Positions 1 to 8,300 are shown, numbered from the stretch's first letter. The stretch is DNA of 47,601 nt from an uncultured Eubacteriales bacterium (GCA_934643185.1 CAKUBN010000014.1:1-47601); one strand, 5' to 3'. Translations and numbers: made by a program. Notes: generated by a model not told the origin, from the letters alone.

Positions 1-76
1 GCCCGGTAGTTCAGCTGGTTAGAACGCTAGCCTGTCACGCTAGAGGTCGACGGTTCGAGCCCGTTCCGGGTCGCCA
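1..76 (+). tRNA. tRNA-Asp (GTC), first base outside the window
   Basis: The cloverleaf is complete except for nucleotide 1. The visible acceptor bases GCCCGG pair with CCGGGT near the 3' end, and the missing first base would be G opposite C72. The anticodon GTC lies at 34-36, the T-arm GGTTCGAGCC is present, and CCA is encoded. It is the first visible gene of a tRNA cluster that may continue upstream. Confidence 0.95.
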
Positions 77-81
77 CATTT

Positions 82-157
82 GCCTCTGTAGCTCAGTTGG
101 TAGAGCAGGGGACTGAAAATCCCCGTGTCATTGGTTCGATTCCGATCGGAGGCACCA
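82..157 (+). tRNA. tRNA-Phe (GAA)
   Basis: Acceptor arm GCCTCTG pairs with CGGAGGC. The anticodon GAA is at 115-117 and the T-loop GGTTCGATTCC is canonical. CCA is encoded at the 3' end. It lies 5 bases after tRNA-Asp, so both are probably cut from one precursor. Confidence 0.97.
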
Positions 158-160
158 TAT

Positions 161-236
161 GCGGACGTAGCTCATCTGGTAGAGCGCCACCTTGCCAAGG
201 TGGAGGTAGCGAGTTCGAGCCTCGTCGTCCGCTCCA
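161..236 (+). tRNA. tRNA-Gly (GCC)
   Basis: Acceptor arm GCGGACG pairs with CGTCCGC. The anticodon GCC is at 194-196, and CCA is encoded. It lies 3 bases after tRNA-Phe in the same cluster. Confidence 0.97.
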
Positions 237-240
237 AAAG

Positions 241-270
241 AAAAAGACGCTGAAGATAAGGCGTCTTTTT
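241..270 (+). terminator. terminator-like hairpin inside the tRNA cluster
   Basis: A perfect 10-bp stem, AAAAAGACGC with GCGTCTTTTT, around a 10-base loop, ending in a T run. It sits between tRNA-Gly and tRNA-Cys, where only six bases separate it from tRNA-Cys. Either some transcripts read through, or the hairpin acts in precursor processing. Confidence 0.7.
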
Positions 271-276
271 CAAAAT

Positions 277-351
277 GGTGACATAGCCAAGTGGTAAGGC
301 AAGGGTCTGCAAAACCCTGATTCCCCGGTTCAAATCCGGGTGTCACCTCCA
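277..351 (+). tRNA. tRNA-Cys (GCA)
   Basis: Acceptor arm GGTGACA pairs with TGTCACC. The anticodon GCA is at 309-311, the T-arm CGGTTCAAATCCG is present, and CCA is encoded. No promoter fits between it and the preceding hairpin, so it probably depends on read-through from the upstream cluster. Confidence 0.96.
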
Positions 352-356
352 GAAAG

Positions 357-387
357 AAAGCACTTACGTTTTGTAGGTGCTTTTTTG
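357..387 (+). terminator. terminator of the tRNA cluster
   Basis: Stem AGCACTTAC/GTAGGTGCT (one G-U pair) with a short loop, followed by TTTTTT. Confidence 0.85.
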
Positions 388-714
388 TTATATCCGGAAA
401 TATTTTGCTTGTGCAGTGCAGGCGAATATGATATGATGAGACTGAAAAAGAGTTCAATTTGCTTTAGAAAAGTGTATCGGAAGCGGCGAGCAGACTGGAA
501 TAGTTGAATTTATCTCCTGTGGATGAGCGATATACTTGTGAGATTTTCGGTTCAACGCTACTGACGGACACATGGGCGATGGGGAGTTCTATAAATCGGT
601 TTATTTAGAATAAGGATATTGCGCTTTTTAACCTGAAAACTACACGAAAAATCGATGGAGTTTTCGGTATTTTGCGAATTTTTTGCTTTACCGGAATAAA
701 GGAGGGGCAGTCGC
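388..714. other. AT-rich intergenic stretch with no supported gene
   Basis: No reading frame here has a ribosome binding site and a recognisable product. The only small frame noted (from ATG 435, 23 codons, basic) has no Shine-Dalgarno sequence. Short AT-rich inverted segments are present but nothing diagnostic. The promoter of the next gene follows directly. Confidence 0.5.
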
Positions 715-743
715 TTTACAATTTGTGGAACCGGTGCTATACT
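715..743 (+). promoter_or_regulatory. sigma-A promoter of the beta-mannosidase
   Basis: -35 TTTACA (715-720), 17-base spacer, -10 TATACT (738-743). It predicts a leader of about 65 bases before the ATG at 816. No operator palindrome was seen around it. Confidence 0.8.
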
Positions 744-815
744 GCATATAGACCGATTAAAACGAAAGTGAAGAAATTCGCGCGTTTTGACGGATAAAAT
801 GAGAGGATAAAAGAA

Positions 816-3305
816 ATGAAGAAACAGCTTTTACATTCCGGCTGGCAGCTGACGACCGTCGGAAAAAATGACACGATTCCCGCGACCGTGCCGGGCTCCG
901 TGTACAATGACCTGCTGAACGCGGGTCGCATGGAAGACCCCTATTGGCGCGACAACGAGATGAAAGCGTTGGCGCTGATGGACGAGGATTATCGCTACAA
1001 TACGACGTTCGACGTGAATGCGGACGTTTTGAACAGCGAGCGCGTCCTGCTGCGCTGCGAGGGCCTTGACACCATTGCCGACATCGTTTTGAACGGCGAG
1101 AAAATCGCGAGCGTGTGCAACATGCACCGCACGTGGGAATTTGACGTAAAAGATAGCCTGAAAACGACCGGCAACACGCTTGAGATCGTGTTTCACTCGC
1201 CGACAAAGTACATCAAAGAGCAGGATAAGATCTGCCACGCGGGCGGCAGCGACGACGCAATGGTCGGCTTCCCGAACCTGCGCAAGGCGCACTGCATGTT
1301 CGGCTGGGACTGGGGTCCCCGCCTGCCTGATGCCGGCATTTGGCGCGATATTATGCTTTGCGGCGTGAACGGCGGCCGCATCATCAGCACATACGTGAAG
1401 CAGACGCACGGTGAGAACACCGTGACGCTCGGCATTGAGCCGGAGATCGAGACTGTAAACGGCGCGGAGCTGACCTACACCGTGACGCTCACGACGCCGA
1501 ACGGCGAGGAGAAGGTCTACACAGGCTCCCCGAAGGAGATTGTGGTGGAAGACCCGCAGCTTTGGTGGCCGCATGGCCTCGGCGAGCAGCCGCTTTACAC
1601 GGTGCGTGTCGATTTACAGCGTGACGGCGAGACCGTTGATACGTGGGAAAAGCGCATCGGTCTGCGCACGATGACGATGCACATCGAGAAAGACCGGTAC
1701 GGCGAGAGCTTTGCACATGAAGTGAACGGCGTGACGTTCTTCGCGATGGGTGCGGACTATATCCCGGAGGACAACATTCTGCCGCGCACGAGCCCGGAGC
1801 GTACGAGAAAGCTCCTTGAGCAGGCTGTGGCGGCAAACCACAACTGCGTGCGCGTATGGGGAGGCGGCCATTACCCGAGCGATGCATTCTACGATGTATG
1901 TGACGAGTTGGGCCTCGTCATTTGGCAGGACTTCATGTTCGCTTGCGCACATTACAATTTGAGCGACGAGTTTGAAGAAAATCTCCGTGCGGAGTTCAAC
2001 GATAACATCAAACGCATCCGCAGCCACGCTTCCCTTGGCCTGTGGTGCGGCAACAACGAGATGGAGATGTTCACATTCTTCGGCGGTTTGGCGCTGATGC
2101 CGAACAATCCGACGGGTCACCCGCCGATGTGGGAGCTAACCCCGAAGCAGAAGGGCAACTACACGCGCCTTTACGAGTACATTCTGCCGAAGACTGTAAA
2201 AGCGCTTGACCCGCAGACGTACTATTGGCCCTCAAGCCCGTCCTCCGGCGGCGACTTTGACAACCCGACCGACGAGACGCGCGGCGATGTGCACTACTGG
2301 GACGTTTGGCACGGCAGCCTGCCGTTTACGGACTACCGCAACCACAACTTCCGTTATGTTTCCGAGTTCGGCTTCCAGGCGTTCCCGACGCTGAAAACGG
2401 TCGAATCCTTCACGGAGCCGGAAGACAGGAATATTTTCTCCTATGTCATGGAGAAGCATCAGCGCAACAACGCGGCGAACAGCAAGATCATGACATATCT
2501 CGGCCAGACGTACCGTTACCCGACTGCGGGCCTTGGCACGCTGCTGTATACCTCGCAGCTTTTGAGCGCCGAGGCGATGAAGTACGGCGTAGAGCACTGG
2601 CGCCGTCATCGCGGACAGTGCATGGGCGCGATCGTGTGGCAGCTGAACGACTGCTGGCCGGTTGCTTCTTGGTCGTCTATCGACTACTTCGGCCGTTGGA
2701 AGGCGCTGCACTACTATGAAAAGCGCTTCTTCGCGCCGGTGCTGCTCTCCTGCGAAGAGAAGGGCTTCTTGGATGACCCGAACCCGAACCGCGAGTGTCG
2801 TGACTTGAACACCGACACCGTAAAGAGCATCCGCCTGAACGTCTCCAACGAGACGATGCAGCCGCAGACGGTCACCGTGAAGTGGGAGCTGCGCAATAAC
2901 CGCTCCGAGGTTCTGCGCGACGGCGGCGAGGTGGAAATCACCGTGCCCGCAATGGACACCGTGTGGCTCGATACCGTAGAACTGCCGGAAGCGAACATGT
3001 TCACCGACCACGTGCACTATGTGTGCTACCGGAACGGCGAGATGATCTCCGAATCCACCGTGCTGTTCTCCGTGCCGAAGTATTACGATTACATCGACCC
3101 GCAGCTTTCCTGCCGTGTGGAGGGTGATGAGATTATCGTTTCCGCAAAGGCATACGCGAAGAGCGTGGAAGTACTGAACGAGAACGAGGACTGGGTGCTT
3201 GAAGACAACTACTTCGACCTCGAAGCCGGTGAAGAGCGCCGCATCCGCATTGTGAGCGGTGACGCGAACGGTATTCATATGCGCAGCGTGTATAACATTC
3301 GCTGA
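816..3305 (+). CDS. glycoside hydrolase family 2 beta-mannosidase
   Basis: Predicted to hydrolyse terminal beta-D-mannose from manno-oligosaccharides in the cytoplasm, since there is no signal peptide. The 829 residues show the GH2 order: an N-terminal jelly-roll sugar-binding domain (about 1-190, with SGWQL and ATVPGSVYNDLL), an immunoglobulin-like domain, a TIM barrel (about 300-620), and C-terminal beta domains. The acid/base Glu is E415 in the WCGNNE motif and the nucleophile is E517 in SEFGFQ. FGWDWGPRLPDAG near 165 is typical of bacterial beta-mannosidases rather than beta-galactosidases or beta-glucuronidases. The start is supported by GAGAGG 9 bases upstream. It is monocistronic between its own promoter and terminator. 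The family is clear; the exact substrate is inferred from family resemblance. Confidence 0.93.
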   Translation: MKKQLLHSGWQLTTVGKNDTIPATVPGSVYNDLLNAGRMEDPYWRDNEMKALALMDEDYRYNTTFDVNADVLNSERVLLRCEGLDTIADIVLNGEKIASVCNMHRTWEFDVKDSLKTTGNTLEIVFHSPTKYIKEQDKICHAGGSDDAMVGFPNLRKAHCMFGWDWGPRLPDAGIWRDIMLCGVNGGRIISTYVKQTHGENTVTLGIEPEIETVNGAELTYTVTLTTPNGEEKVYTGSPKEIVVEDPQLWWPHGLGEQPLYTVRVDLQRDGETVDTWEKRIGLRTMTMHIEKDRYGESFAHEVNGVTFFAMGADYIPEDNILPRTSPERTRKLLEQAVAANHNCVRVWGGGHYPSDAFYDVCDELGLVIWQDFMFACAHYNLSDEFEENLRAEFNDNIKRIRSHASLGLWCGNNEMEMFTFFGGLALMPNNPTGHPPMWELTPKQKGNYTRLYEYILPKTVKALDPQTYYWPSSPSSGGDFDNPTDETRGDVHYWDVWHGSLPFTDYRNHNFRYVSEFGFQAFPTLKTVESFTEPEDRNIFSYVMEKHQRNNAANSKIMTYLGQTYRYPTAGLGTLLYTSQLLSAEAMKYGVEHWRRHRGQCMGAIVWQLNDCWPVASWSSIDYFGRWKALHYYEKRFFAPVLLSCEEKGFLDDPNPNRECRDLNTDTVKSIRLNVSNETMQPQTVTVKWELRNNRSEVLRDGGEVEITVPAMDTVWLDTVELPEANMFTDHVHYVCYRNGEMISESTVLFSVPKYYDYIDPQLSCRVEGDEIIVSAKAYAKSVEVLNENEDWVLEDNYFDLEAGEERRIRIVSGDANGIHMRSVYNIR

Positions 3306-3328
3306 TTTTGCGTTAAAACTAAAAAGAC

Positions 3329-3375
3329 AAAAGCCGTTACAAGACAGAAAATAGCTGTTTTGTGACGGCTTTTTC
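3329..3375 (+). terminator. terminator after the beta-mannosidase
   Basis: Stem AAAGCCGTTACA/TGTGACGGCTTT with a G-U pair, ending in TTTTT. Confidence 0.85.
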
Positions 3376-3395
3376 AAGTTTCCCTGCATTTTCTC

Positions 3396-3424
3396 TTGCA
3401 AAATATCGTGCGTTTGCGTATAAT
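3396..3424 (+). promoter_or_regulatory. sigma-A promoter of ddh
   Basis: -35 TTGCAA (3396-3401), 17-base spacer, consensus -10 TATAAT (3419-3424). Confidence 0.85.
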
Positions 3425-3502
3425 AGATACGGAAATTGAAATCGTAGTGTAAACTAACTTGCGCTGTTATGATTTTGAAAGATACATGAAGGAGCGATAA
3501 AA

Positions 3503-4483
3503 ATGATTAGAATCGGCATTGCCGGATACGGAAATCTTGGCCGCGGCGTGGAAAGTGCGCTTTCCCACACGGAAGATATGGAGCTTGTGGGCGTTTTCAC
3601 ACGCCGCAGCCCGGACAGTGTGAAAACGAAGACCGGCGTGCCGGTTTATTCTATAGAGCAGGCAAAAAACATGACGGATAAGATTGACATCATGATCCTG
3701 TGCGGCGGCAGCGCGAACGACCTGCCGAAGCAAACCGCAGAGCTTGCACAGTATTTTAATGTCATCGACAGCTTTGACACGCACGCGAAGATCCCGGAGC
3801 ATTTTGCGGACGTAGACGCGGCCTGCAAGAAGAGCGGCCACCTCGGCATGATTTCCGTCGGTTGGGACCCGGGTATGTTCTCTCTGAACCGCCTCTATGG
3901 TCAGGCGATTTTGCCGAACGGCAAAGACTACACGTTCTGGGGCAAGGGTGTCAGCCAGGGTCACTCCGATGCGATTCGCCGCATTCCCGGCGTACAGGAT
4001 GCCCGCCAGTATACTATCCCGGTGGAGAGCGCGCTTGAAAGCGTGCGCCGCGGCGAGAACCCGGAGCTGACGACGCGCGAGAAGCACACCCGAGAGTGCT
4101 TTGTCGTTGCCAAAGAGGGTGCGGACAAGGCTGCCATTGAGAAAGCCATCGTCACGATGCCGAACTATTTCTCCGATTACGATACGACCGTACACTTCAT
4201 CAGCCAGGAAGAGCTTGACCGCGACCATTCAGGCATTCCACACGGCGGCATGGTGTTCCGCACCGGTGTGACGGGCCTGAATGGCGAAAACAAGCACATC
4301 ATCGAGTATAAGCTGACGCTTGATTCCAACCCGGAGTTCACTTCCAGTGTGCTCGTAGCGTTTGCCCGCGCGGCATACCGCATGCACAGTGAAGGTCAGG
4401 TGGGCTGCAAGACCGTCTTTGACGTTGCTCCGGCGTATCTCCACCCGGAAAGCGGCGAAGCGCTCCGCGCAAAGCTGCTGTAA
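3503..4483 (+). CDS. ddh: meso-diaminopimelate D-dehydrogenase
   Basis: Makes meso-diaminopimelate in one step from L-tetrahydrodipicolinate, ammonia and NADPH (EC 1.4.1.16), for lysine and peptidoglycan synthesis. The 326 residues fit the family length of about 320-330. The N-terminal Rossmann fold begins IRIGIAGYGNLGRG (2-15), and VFTRRSP near 31-37 is the NADP 2'-phosphate loop. LCGGSAND and SVGWDPGMFSLNR are signature segments, and the substrate site HGGMVFRTG lies near 249. GGAGCG 8 bases upstream supports the ATG. It is monocistronic with its own promoter and terminator. The single-step dehydrogenase route is common in Clostridia. Confidence 0.96.
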   Translation: MIRIGIAGYGNLGRGVESALSHTEDMELVGVFTRRSPDSVKTKTGVPVYSIEQAKNMTDKIDIMILCGGSANDLPKQTAELAQYFNVIDSFDTHAKIPEHFADVDAACKKSGHLGMISVGWDPGMFSLNRLYGQAILPNGKDYTFWGKGVSQGHSDAIRRIPGVQDARQYTIPVESALESVRRGENPELTTREKHTRECFVVAKEGADKAAIEKAIVTMPNYFSDYDTTVHFISQEELDRDHSGIPHGGMVFRTGVTGLNGENKHIIEYKLTLDSNPEFTSSVLVAFARAAYRMHSEGQVGCKTVFDVAPAYLHPESGEALRAKLL

Positions 4484-4510
4484 GTTTTAAGCGAGTTTAT
4501 AATTGAAATG

Positions 4511-4550
4511 AAAAAAGGCTGTTCCGCGTAAAAACGGAGCAGCTTTTTTG
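4511..4550 (+). terminator. terminator after ddh (near-copy of the one at 6920)
   Basis: Stem of A-run plus GGCTGTTCCG pairing with CGGAGCAGC and a T run. The hairpin and loop are almost identical to the terminator at 6920-6958. Confidence 0.85.
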
Positions 4551-4570
4551 CTTATTCATGTCGAATACTA

Positions 4571-4599
4571 TTGACAGAAATGCGTGTACATGGTACTAT
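4571..4599 (+). promoter_or_regulatory. sigma-A promoter of the LacI-family regulator
   Basis: Consensus -35 TTGACA (4571-4576), 17-base spacer, -10 TACTAT (4594-4599). The LacI-type operator begins at the last base of the -10. Confidence 0.85.
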
Positions 4600-4612
4600 G
4601 TTAACGATAACA
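4599..4612. promoter_or_regulatory. LacI-type operator O1
   Basis: TGTTAACGATAACA has symmetric TGTTA/TAACA arms with a central CG pair, as LacI-family operators have. Its position just downstream of the -10 predicts autorepression. Twelve of the last 13 bases recur at 5688-5701 in front of the transporter. Confidence 0.75.
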
Positions 4613-4641
4613 CATAGGCTTTAAGGGATAGGGAGGACAGA

Positions 4642-5646
4642 ATGGAACCGAAAATGACGGACATTGCGAAAGCGGCGGGGGTTTCCATTGCCACCGTTGG
4701 GCGCGTTATCCACAACAAGGGATATGTTTCTCCCGAGGCGCGAAAGCGTGTGGAGGAAGCCGTGGAGCAGCTCGGTTATGTGCCAAACACACTTGCGCGC
4801 GCGCTGATCACGAACCGCAGCGGCATCATCGGCTGTGTGATGCTGGAAAACGGCGGCAACCCTCATCAGGAGATCAATAAATCTTTAATGATGGCGGCAG
4901 AAAAACACGGTTATCGCTTATTTACGATGCAGAGCCGTGTGGAGGTGCGTGACGAGGAAGAGCTTATCCGCCAGTTTATCGGTCTGCGTGTGGACGGTGT
5001 GGTGCTTCTTGCGGATATGTATTTTAAGGAAAAACATTTAGAGCTGCTGCACAAGCGCTCTATTGCGGTGGCGGCGATCGAACGCCCGTACTTTTTGCCG
5101 TATGTCGATAACATTTGCTTTAAGGATGAAGAGAGTGCCTATTTTTCCACGCACAGAATGCTCGAAAAGGGGCACAGGCGCATCGCATTTTTGGGCCCGA
5201 AGCCGGAAGGGAATGTGGAAGAAGAACGATTTGCGGGCTTTTGCCGTGCAATGGAGGAGGGCGGCGTTCCGCGTGAGGAGCAGATTCTGGAACGGACAGA
5301 TTCTTACAGGATAGATGCGGGTGCGGCGGGCATGGAGCATTTGCTCGCATTGTCGGAGCCGCCGACGGCTGTGTATTGCTCGGCGGATATTTTGGCGGCG
5401 GGCGCGATGCAGACGCTGCACAAAAGAGGGCTGCATGTGCCGGAGGACATGAGCATTTCTGCACACGATAACTACATTGCGCAGATGCTTGCACCGCCGA
5501 TCAACTCCGCAGAGCCGTGCTTGGAAACGGTAGGCGAGCGCACGATAGAGCTGCTTTTATCCCGCATGGAAAATCCCGAGCTTGCACCACGCGTGGAGGA
5601 AGTGGGGATGCGGTATATTGACCGCGGCACCGTATTACAGAAGTAA
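4642..5646 (+). CDS. LacI-family transcriptional repressor
   Basis: A sugar-responsive DNA-binding repressor of 334 residues. The N-terminal helix-turn-helix is MTDIAKAAGVSIATVGRVI (5-23), with the hinge helix at PNTLARALITNRSGIIG (48-64). A periplasmic-binding-protein-like ligand domain follows to the end, with VDGVVLL and GHRRIAFLG motifs. GGGAGG lies upstream of the ATG. Operators of matching symmetry lie at its own promoter and before the next gene, an MFS transporter, which it most likely controls. The inducer cannot be read from the sequence; a sugar is likely from family knowledge and from the beta-mannosidase and galM/glucokinase genes nearby. Confidence 0.93.
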   Translation: MEPKMTDIAKAAGVSIATVGRVIHNKGYVSPEARKRVEEAVEQLGYVPNTLARALITNRSGIIGCVMLENGGNPHQEINKSLMMAAEKHGYRLFTMQSRVEVRDEEELIRQFIGLRVDGVVLLADMYFKEKHLELLHKRSIAVAAIERPYFLPYVDNICFKDEESAYFSTHRMLEKGHRRIAFLGPKPEGNVEEERFAGFCRAMEEGGVPREEQILERTDSYRIDAGAAGMEHLLALSEPPTAVYCSADILAAGAMQTLHKRGLHVPEDMSISAHDNYIAQMLAPPINSAEPCLETVGERTIELLLSRMENPELAPRVEEVGMRYIDRGTVLQK

Positions 5647-5687
5647 AAACAGCGGCTGTCTATGACAGCTTGCTTTTATATGCAATG

Positions 5688-5701
5688 TGGTAACGATAAC
5701 A
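5688..5701. promoter_or_regulatory. LacI-type operator O2 before the MFS transporter
   Basis: TGGTAACGATAACA shares GTAACGATAACA-type symmetry and a central CG with O1 at 4599-4612. A small hairpin, GCTGTC-TAT-GACAGC, lies at 5655-5669 just upstream. No clear -35/-10 pair was found, so O2 may act on read-through or on a weak promoter. Confidence 0.65.
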
Positions 5702-5733
5702 TATTGCTTGTGATTTAAAAAGAGGAGGAAAAC

Positions 5734-6909
5734 ATGGAGTCTAATATTTTTTCGCGCAGGCTATGGAGTAGGGATTTCATTCTCATCAACCTTTTGTGTT
5801 GTTTGGAATCTTACCCCACGAGCATTTTTCAATCGATCCTGCCGGTGCATGTGCTGAACCTCGGCGGCAGCAACGCGCTGACCGGGCTGATGATCACAGG
5901 GCTGACGGTCTTGATGATGCTTACAAATCTTGTCACCGCACCGATCGTAGACCGCTTCGGACGCAAGAAGCTGCTTGTGCTTGGCAGCGGGCTGTATTTT
6001 ATCAATACGCTTTTGTTTTGCTTTACGAGCGACCTGACATGGATGTTCGTGCTGCGCGTATTGTGCGGACTGACGACCGGCATCTTGTTTCCGATACCGC
6101 CCGTGGTGGTCTCGGATGTTTCCCCGGACGACCTTTTGGTGGATGCGATGGGAATTTTCGGAGCTTCCAGCGCCCTTGCTTTTGCAGTAACGCCAAGCAT
6201 TGGGCTTGCATTGTACGAAGCATTCGGTCCGACAGTATTATTTGCTTCGGCTGCCGTTGTGGGCGGCGCGGGATTTGTGCTGACGTGGTTTATCGGAGAG
6301 CATTATGAGCGCCCGAAGGAAAAGGTGCAGGAGAAGACTTCGAGCAAATTAAATAAAGCGATGATCGCAATTGCGCTTTTGCCGATGCTCGTCTATGCGG
6401 TGCTGAACTTCAACAACAGCGCAGTCGGCAATTTTCTTACCCCGTGCGGGCTGAGCCGTGGCTTGCAGGAGATCAGTTTGTATTTCATTGTAAATCAGGG
6501 CGTGTGTATTGCGGCGCGATTATTATTGGGGCGTGCGCTGTGGTTTATGCCGAAAAAGACCTGCACGTGCATCGGCATTTTACTGGCGGCGGTCGGTACG
6601 GCAATGATCGCGATTGTGGATAATATGGCGCTGATGCTGCTTTCAGCGGTTTTGGTCGGGCTTGGCTTCACAGCGGTCACACAGATATACCAGGCGGAAA
6701 GCTTTGCGGTGGTGCCGAGTGACCGCAAAGGGTTGGCAGGCATTGCGTTTATCCTTTTGGGAAATGTCGGGTACGGCGCAGGCTCTGCCGTATGGGGTGC
6801 GCTTTCAACCGGGACAGGCTATTTTGTGACATATCTGCTGGCGGGTGCTTCCGCTTTAATCGGGCTTGTGTTCCACGCGCTGTATTGGAAAAAGGTTAAA
6901 AATACATAA
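5734..6909 (+). CDS. major facilitator superfamily transporter
   Basis: An integral membrane protein of 391 residues with about 12 hydrophobic segments. The MFS motif between TM2 and TM3 is visible as PIVDRFGRKKLL (70-81). It has no signal peptide and only a short cytoplasmic linker near residues 190-205 (HYERPKEKVQEKTSSK) between the two six-helix halves. The Shine-Dalgarno AGAGGAGG is strong. It lies 87 bases after the LacI-type regulator, with a matching operator between, so it is probably the regulated sugar or metabolite transporter. Substrate and direction are not readable; a drug-efflux role is possible but less likely given the regulator type. Confidence 0.88.
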   Translation: MESNIFSRRLWSRDFILINLLCCLESYPTSIFQSILPVHVLNLGGSNALTGLMITGLTVLMMLTNLVTAPIVDRFGRKKLLVLGSGLYFINTLLFCFTSDLTWMFVLRVLCGLTTGILFPIPPVVVSDVSPDDLLVDAMGIFGASSALAFAVTPSIGLALYEAFGPTVLFASAAVVGGAGFVLTWFIGEHYERPKEKVQEKTSSKLNKAMIAIALLPMLVYAVLNFNNSAVGNFLTPCGLSRGLQEISLYFIVNQGVCIAARLLLGRALWFMPKKTCTCIGILLAAVGTAMIAIVDNMALMLLSAVLVGLGFTAVTQIYQAESFAVVPSDRKGLAGIAFILLGNVGYGAGSAVWGALSTGTGYFVTYLLAGASALIGLVFHALYWKKVKNT

Positions 6910-6919
6910 AATCGACAGT

Positions 6920-6958
6920 AAAAAAGGCTGTTCCGCGGAAAAACGGAGCAGTCTTTTT
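6920..6958. terminator. bidirectional terminator between the MFS and UDG genes
   Basis: A-run plus GGCTGTTCCG pairs with CGGAGCAGTC and a T run. T runs on both strands fit the convergent genes. It is almost identical to the hairpin at 4511-4550. Confidence 0.82.
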
Positions 6959-6966
6959 GCTGTAAC

Positions 6967-7548
6967 TTAATATGCCTTGGAAATATCCGCCTCGAGCTCG
7001 TCGATCTTATCGCGGAGCTTTAAAAAGTCGTCGAACGCGGCGGGCTTTTGTGCGGGATTGCGCAGCAGGGCGGCGGGGTGGAGGGTTGCCGTCATGTAGA
7101 TATTGCCTTTTTTGAAAAACTGTCCGTGCTCGCGTGTGATCTTGAAATCGGGTTTGATGATGCGCATGGCGGCGATGCGGCCGAGGCATACGATGATCTT
7201 CGGACGCAGCAGGGCGGTTTGATTGCGCAGCCAGTCCATGCAGGCTTCCTGTTCCTCCTGCAAGGGATCGCGGTTTTGCGGCGGGCGGCATTTGACGATA
7301 TTTGCAATGTAGATATTCGTGCGGCGGTCGAGGTCGATGGCAGCGAGGTATTTATCGAGCAGCTGACCGCCTGCACCGACGAACGGCTCGCCCTGCAAAT
7401 CTTCGTTTCGGCCCGGGCCTTCACCGATGAACATGACCTTCGCGCACGGGTTACCCACGCCGAACACGACATTGGAGCGCACTTCGCACAGGCTGCACTT
7501 GCGGCAGTTCAGGCAGTTTTCTTTCAATTCTTCCCAGTTTTCAAACAT
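6967..7548 (-). CDS. family 4 uracil-DNA glycosylase
   Basis: Removes uracil from DNA in base-excision repair. The 193 residues carry the active-site motif GEGPGRNEDLQGEPFVG (43-59) and the second motif HPAALLR (157-163). Cysteines C15 and C18 near the N-terminus, plus a KC-x15-C pair around residues 90-106, are the expected 4Fe-4S ligands; C12 and C21 are extra. This matches the family 4/5 group with an iron-sulfur cluster, common in anaerobes and thermophiles, and not the Ung type. The Shine-Dalgarno sequence is weak. It is convergent with the MFS gene. Confidence 0.92.
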   Translation of the reverse strand: MFENWEELKENCLNCRKCSLCEVRSNVVFGVGNPCAKVMFIGEGPGRNEDLQGEPFVGAGGQLLDKYLAAIDLDRRTNIYIANIVKCRPPQNRDPLQEEQEACMDWLRNQTALLRPKIIVCLGRIAAMRIIKPDFKITREHGQFFKKGNIYMTATLHPAALLRNPAQKPAAFDDFLKLRDKIDELEADISKAY

Positions 7549-7637
7549 ATTTCACACCGGCTTTTCTCGTTTTTCCAAATTACGGTCTTTTCTGCATTAA
7601 GTTTATCATAAATCGGAGAAAAAACATAGCCCAAAAC

Positions 7638-7666
7638 TTGTATTTTCTGTCGGTTCGTAGTAAAAT
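7638..7666 (+). promoter_or_regulatory. sigma-A promoter of pduL
   Basis: -35 TTGTAT (7638-7643), 17-base spacer, -10 TAAAAT (7661-7666). Confidence 0.75.
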
Positions 7667-7702
7667 AGAAATACAAAATCCGGAAAGGACAGGTATTTTC
7701 AA

Positions 7703-8272
7703 ATGAAAGTTATGGTTGAAACCTCCGCACGTCACGTTCACGTGTCCGAAGCGGATCTGAAGACGCTTTTTGGCGCAGACGCAAAGCTTACCGTTAAGAA
7801 AGAGCTCTCTCAGCCCGGCCAGTACGCTTCCAACGAGAAGGTAGAGGTCATCGGCCCGAAGGGTTCCCTTGTTATGTCCATCCTTGGCCCGACGCGCCCG
7901 GAGACGCAGGTTGAAGTTGCACTGACCGACGCACGCAAGCTCGGTATTGCAGCACCGATCCGTGAGTCCGGCGACCTTGAGGGCACCCCGGGATGTACGC
8001 TGAAGGGCCCGGCAGGCGAAGTCGTCATTGAAAAGGGCGTCATCGCAGCAAAGCGCCACATCCACTTCAACGTGGAAGAGGCAGCGGCAGCCGGTGTGGA
8101 AGACAAGCAGATCGTCTCCGTTAAGGTCGGCAAGGAAGGCGAGCGCAGCGTGATTTTCGGCGACGTTGTTGTGCGTGTCAGCCCGAAGTATGCGGCTGCT
8201 ATGCACATCGACACCGATGAGTCCAACGCAGCGGCACTCGGCGGCACCGTTGAGGGCGAGATCGTTAAGTAA
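7703..8272 (+). CDS. pduL: PduL-type phosphate acyltransferase
   Basis: Exchanges CoA for phosphate on short acyl groups (acetyl or propionyl), linking acyl-CoA to acyl-phosphate and ATP formation through an acyl kinase. The 189 residues contain two PduL beta-barrel halves. Zinc-site histidines are visible in SARHVHVS (H11, H13) and AKRHIHF (H119, H121). The C-terminal MHIDTDESNAA is another family signature. There is no encapsulation-peptide extension and no microcompartment shell gene nearby, so it is probably the stand-alone housekeeping form, a functional replacement for Pta. The gene is strongly biased to GCA/GGC/ACC codons, consistent with high expression. GGAAAGGA lies upstream of the ATG. 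Confidence 0.93.
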   Translation: MKVMVETSARHVHVSEADLKTLFGADAKLTVKKELSQPGQYASNEKVEVIGPKGSLVMSILGPTRPETQVEVALTDARKLGIAAPIRESGDLEGTPGCTLKGPAGEVVIEKGVIAAKRHIHFNVEEAAAAGVEDKQIVSVKVGKEGERSVIFGDVVVRVSPKYAAAMHIDTDESNAAALGGTVEGEIVK

Positions 8273-8300
8273 TTTCGCTTAAAAGCTACATGAGCATAAG

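Noticed and set aside
7703..8272. PduL as sign of a bacterial microcompartment locus
   Set aside because: No shell protein, diol dehydratase or encapsulation-peptide extension is seen; neighbours are unrelated.
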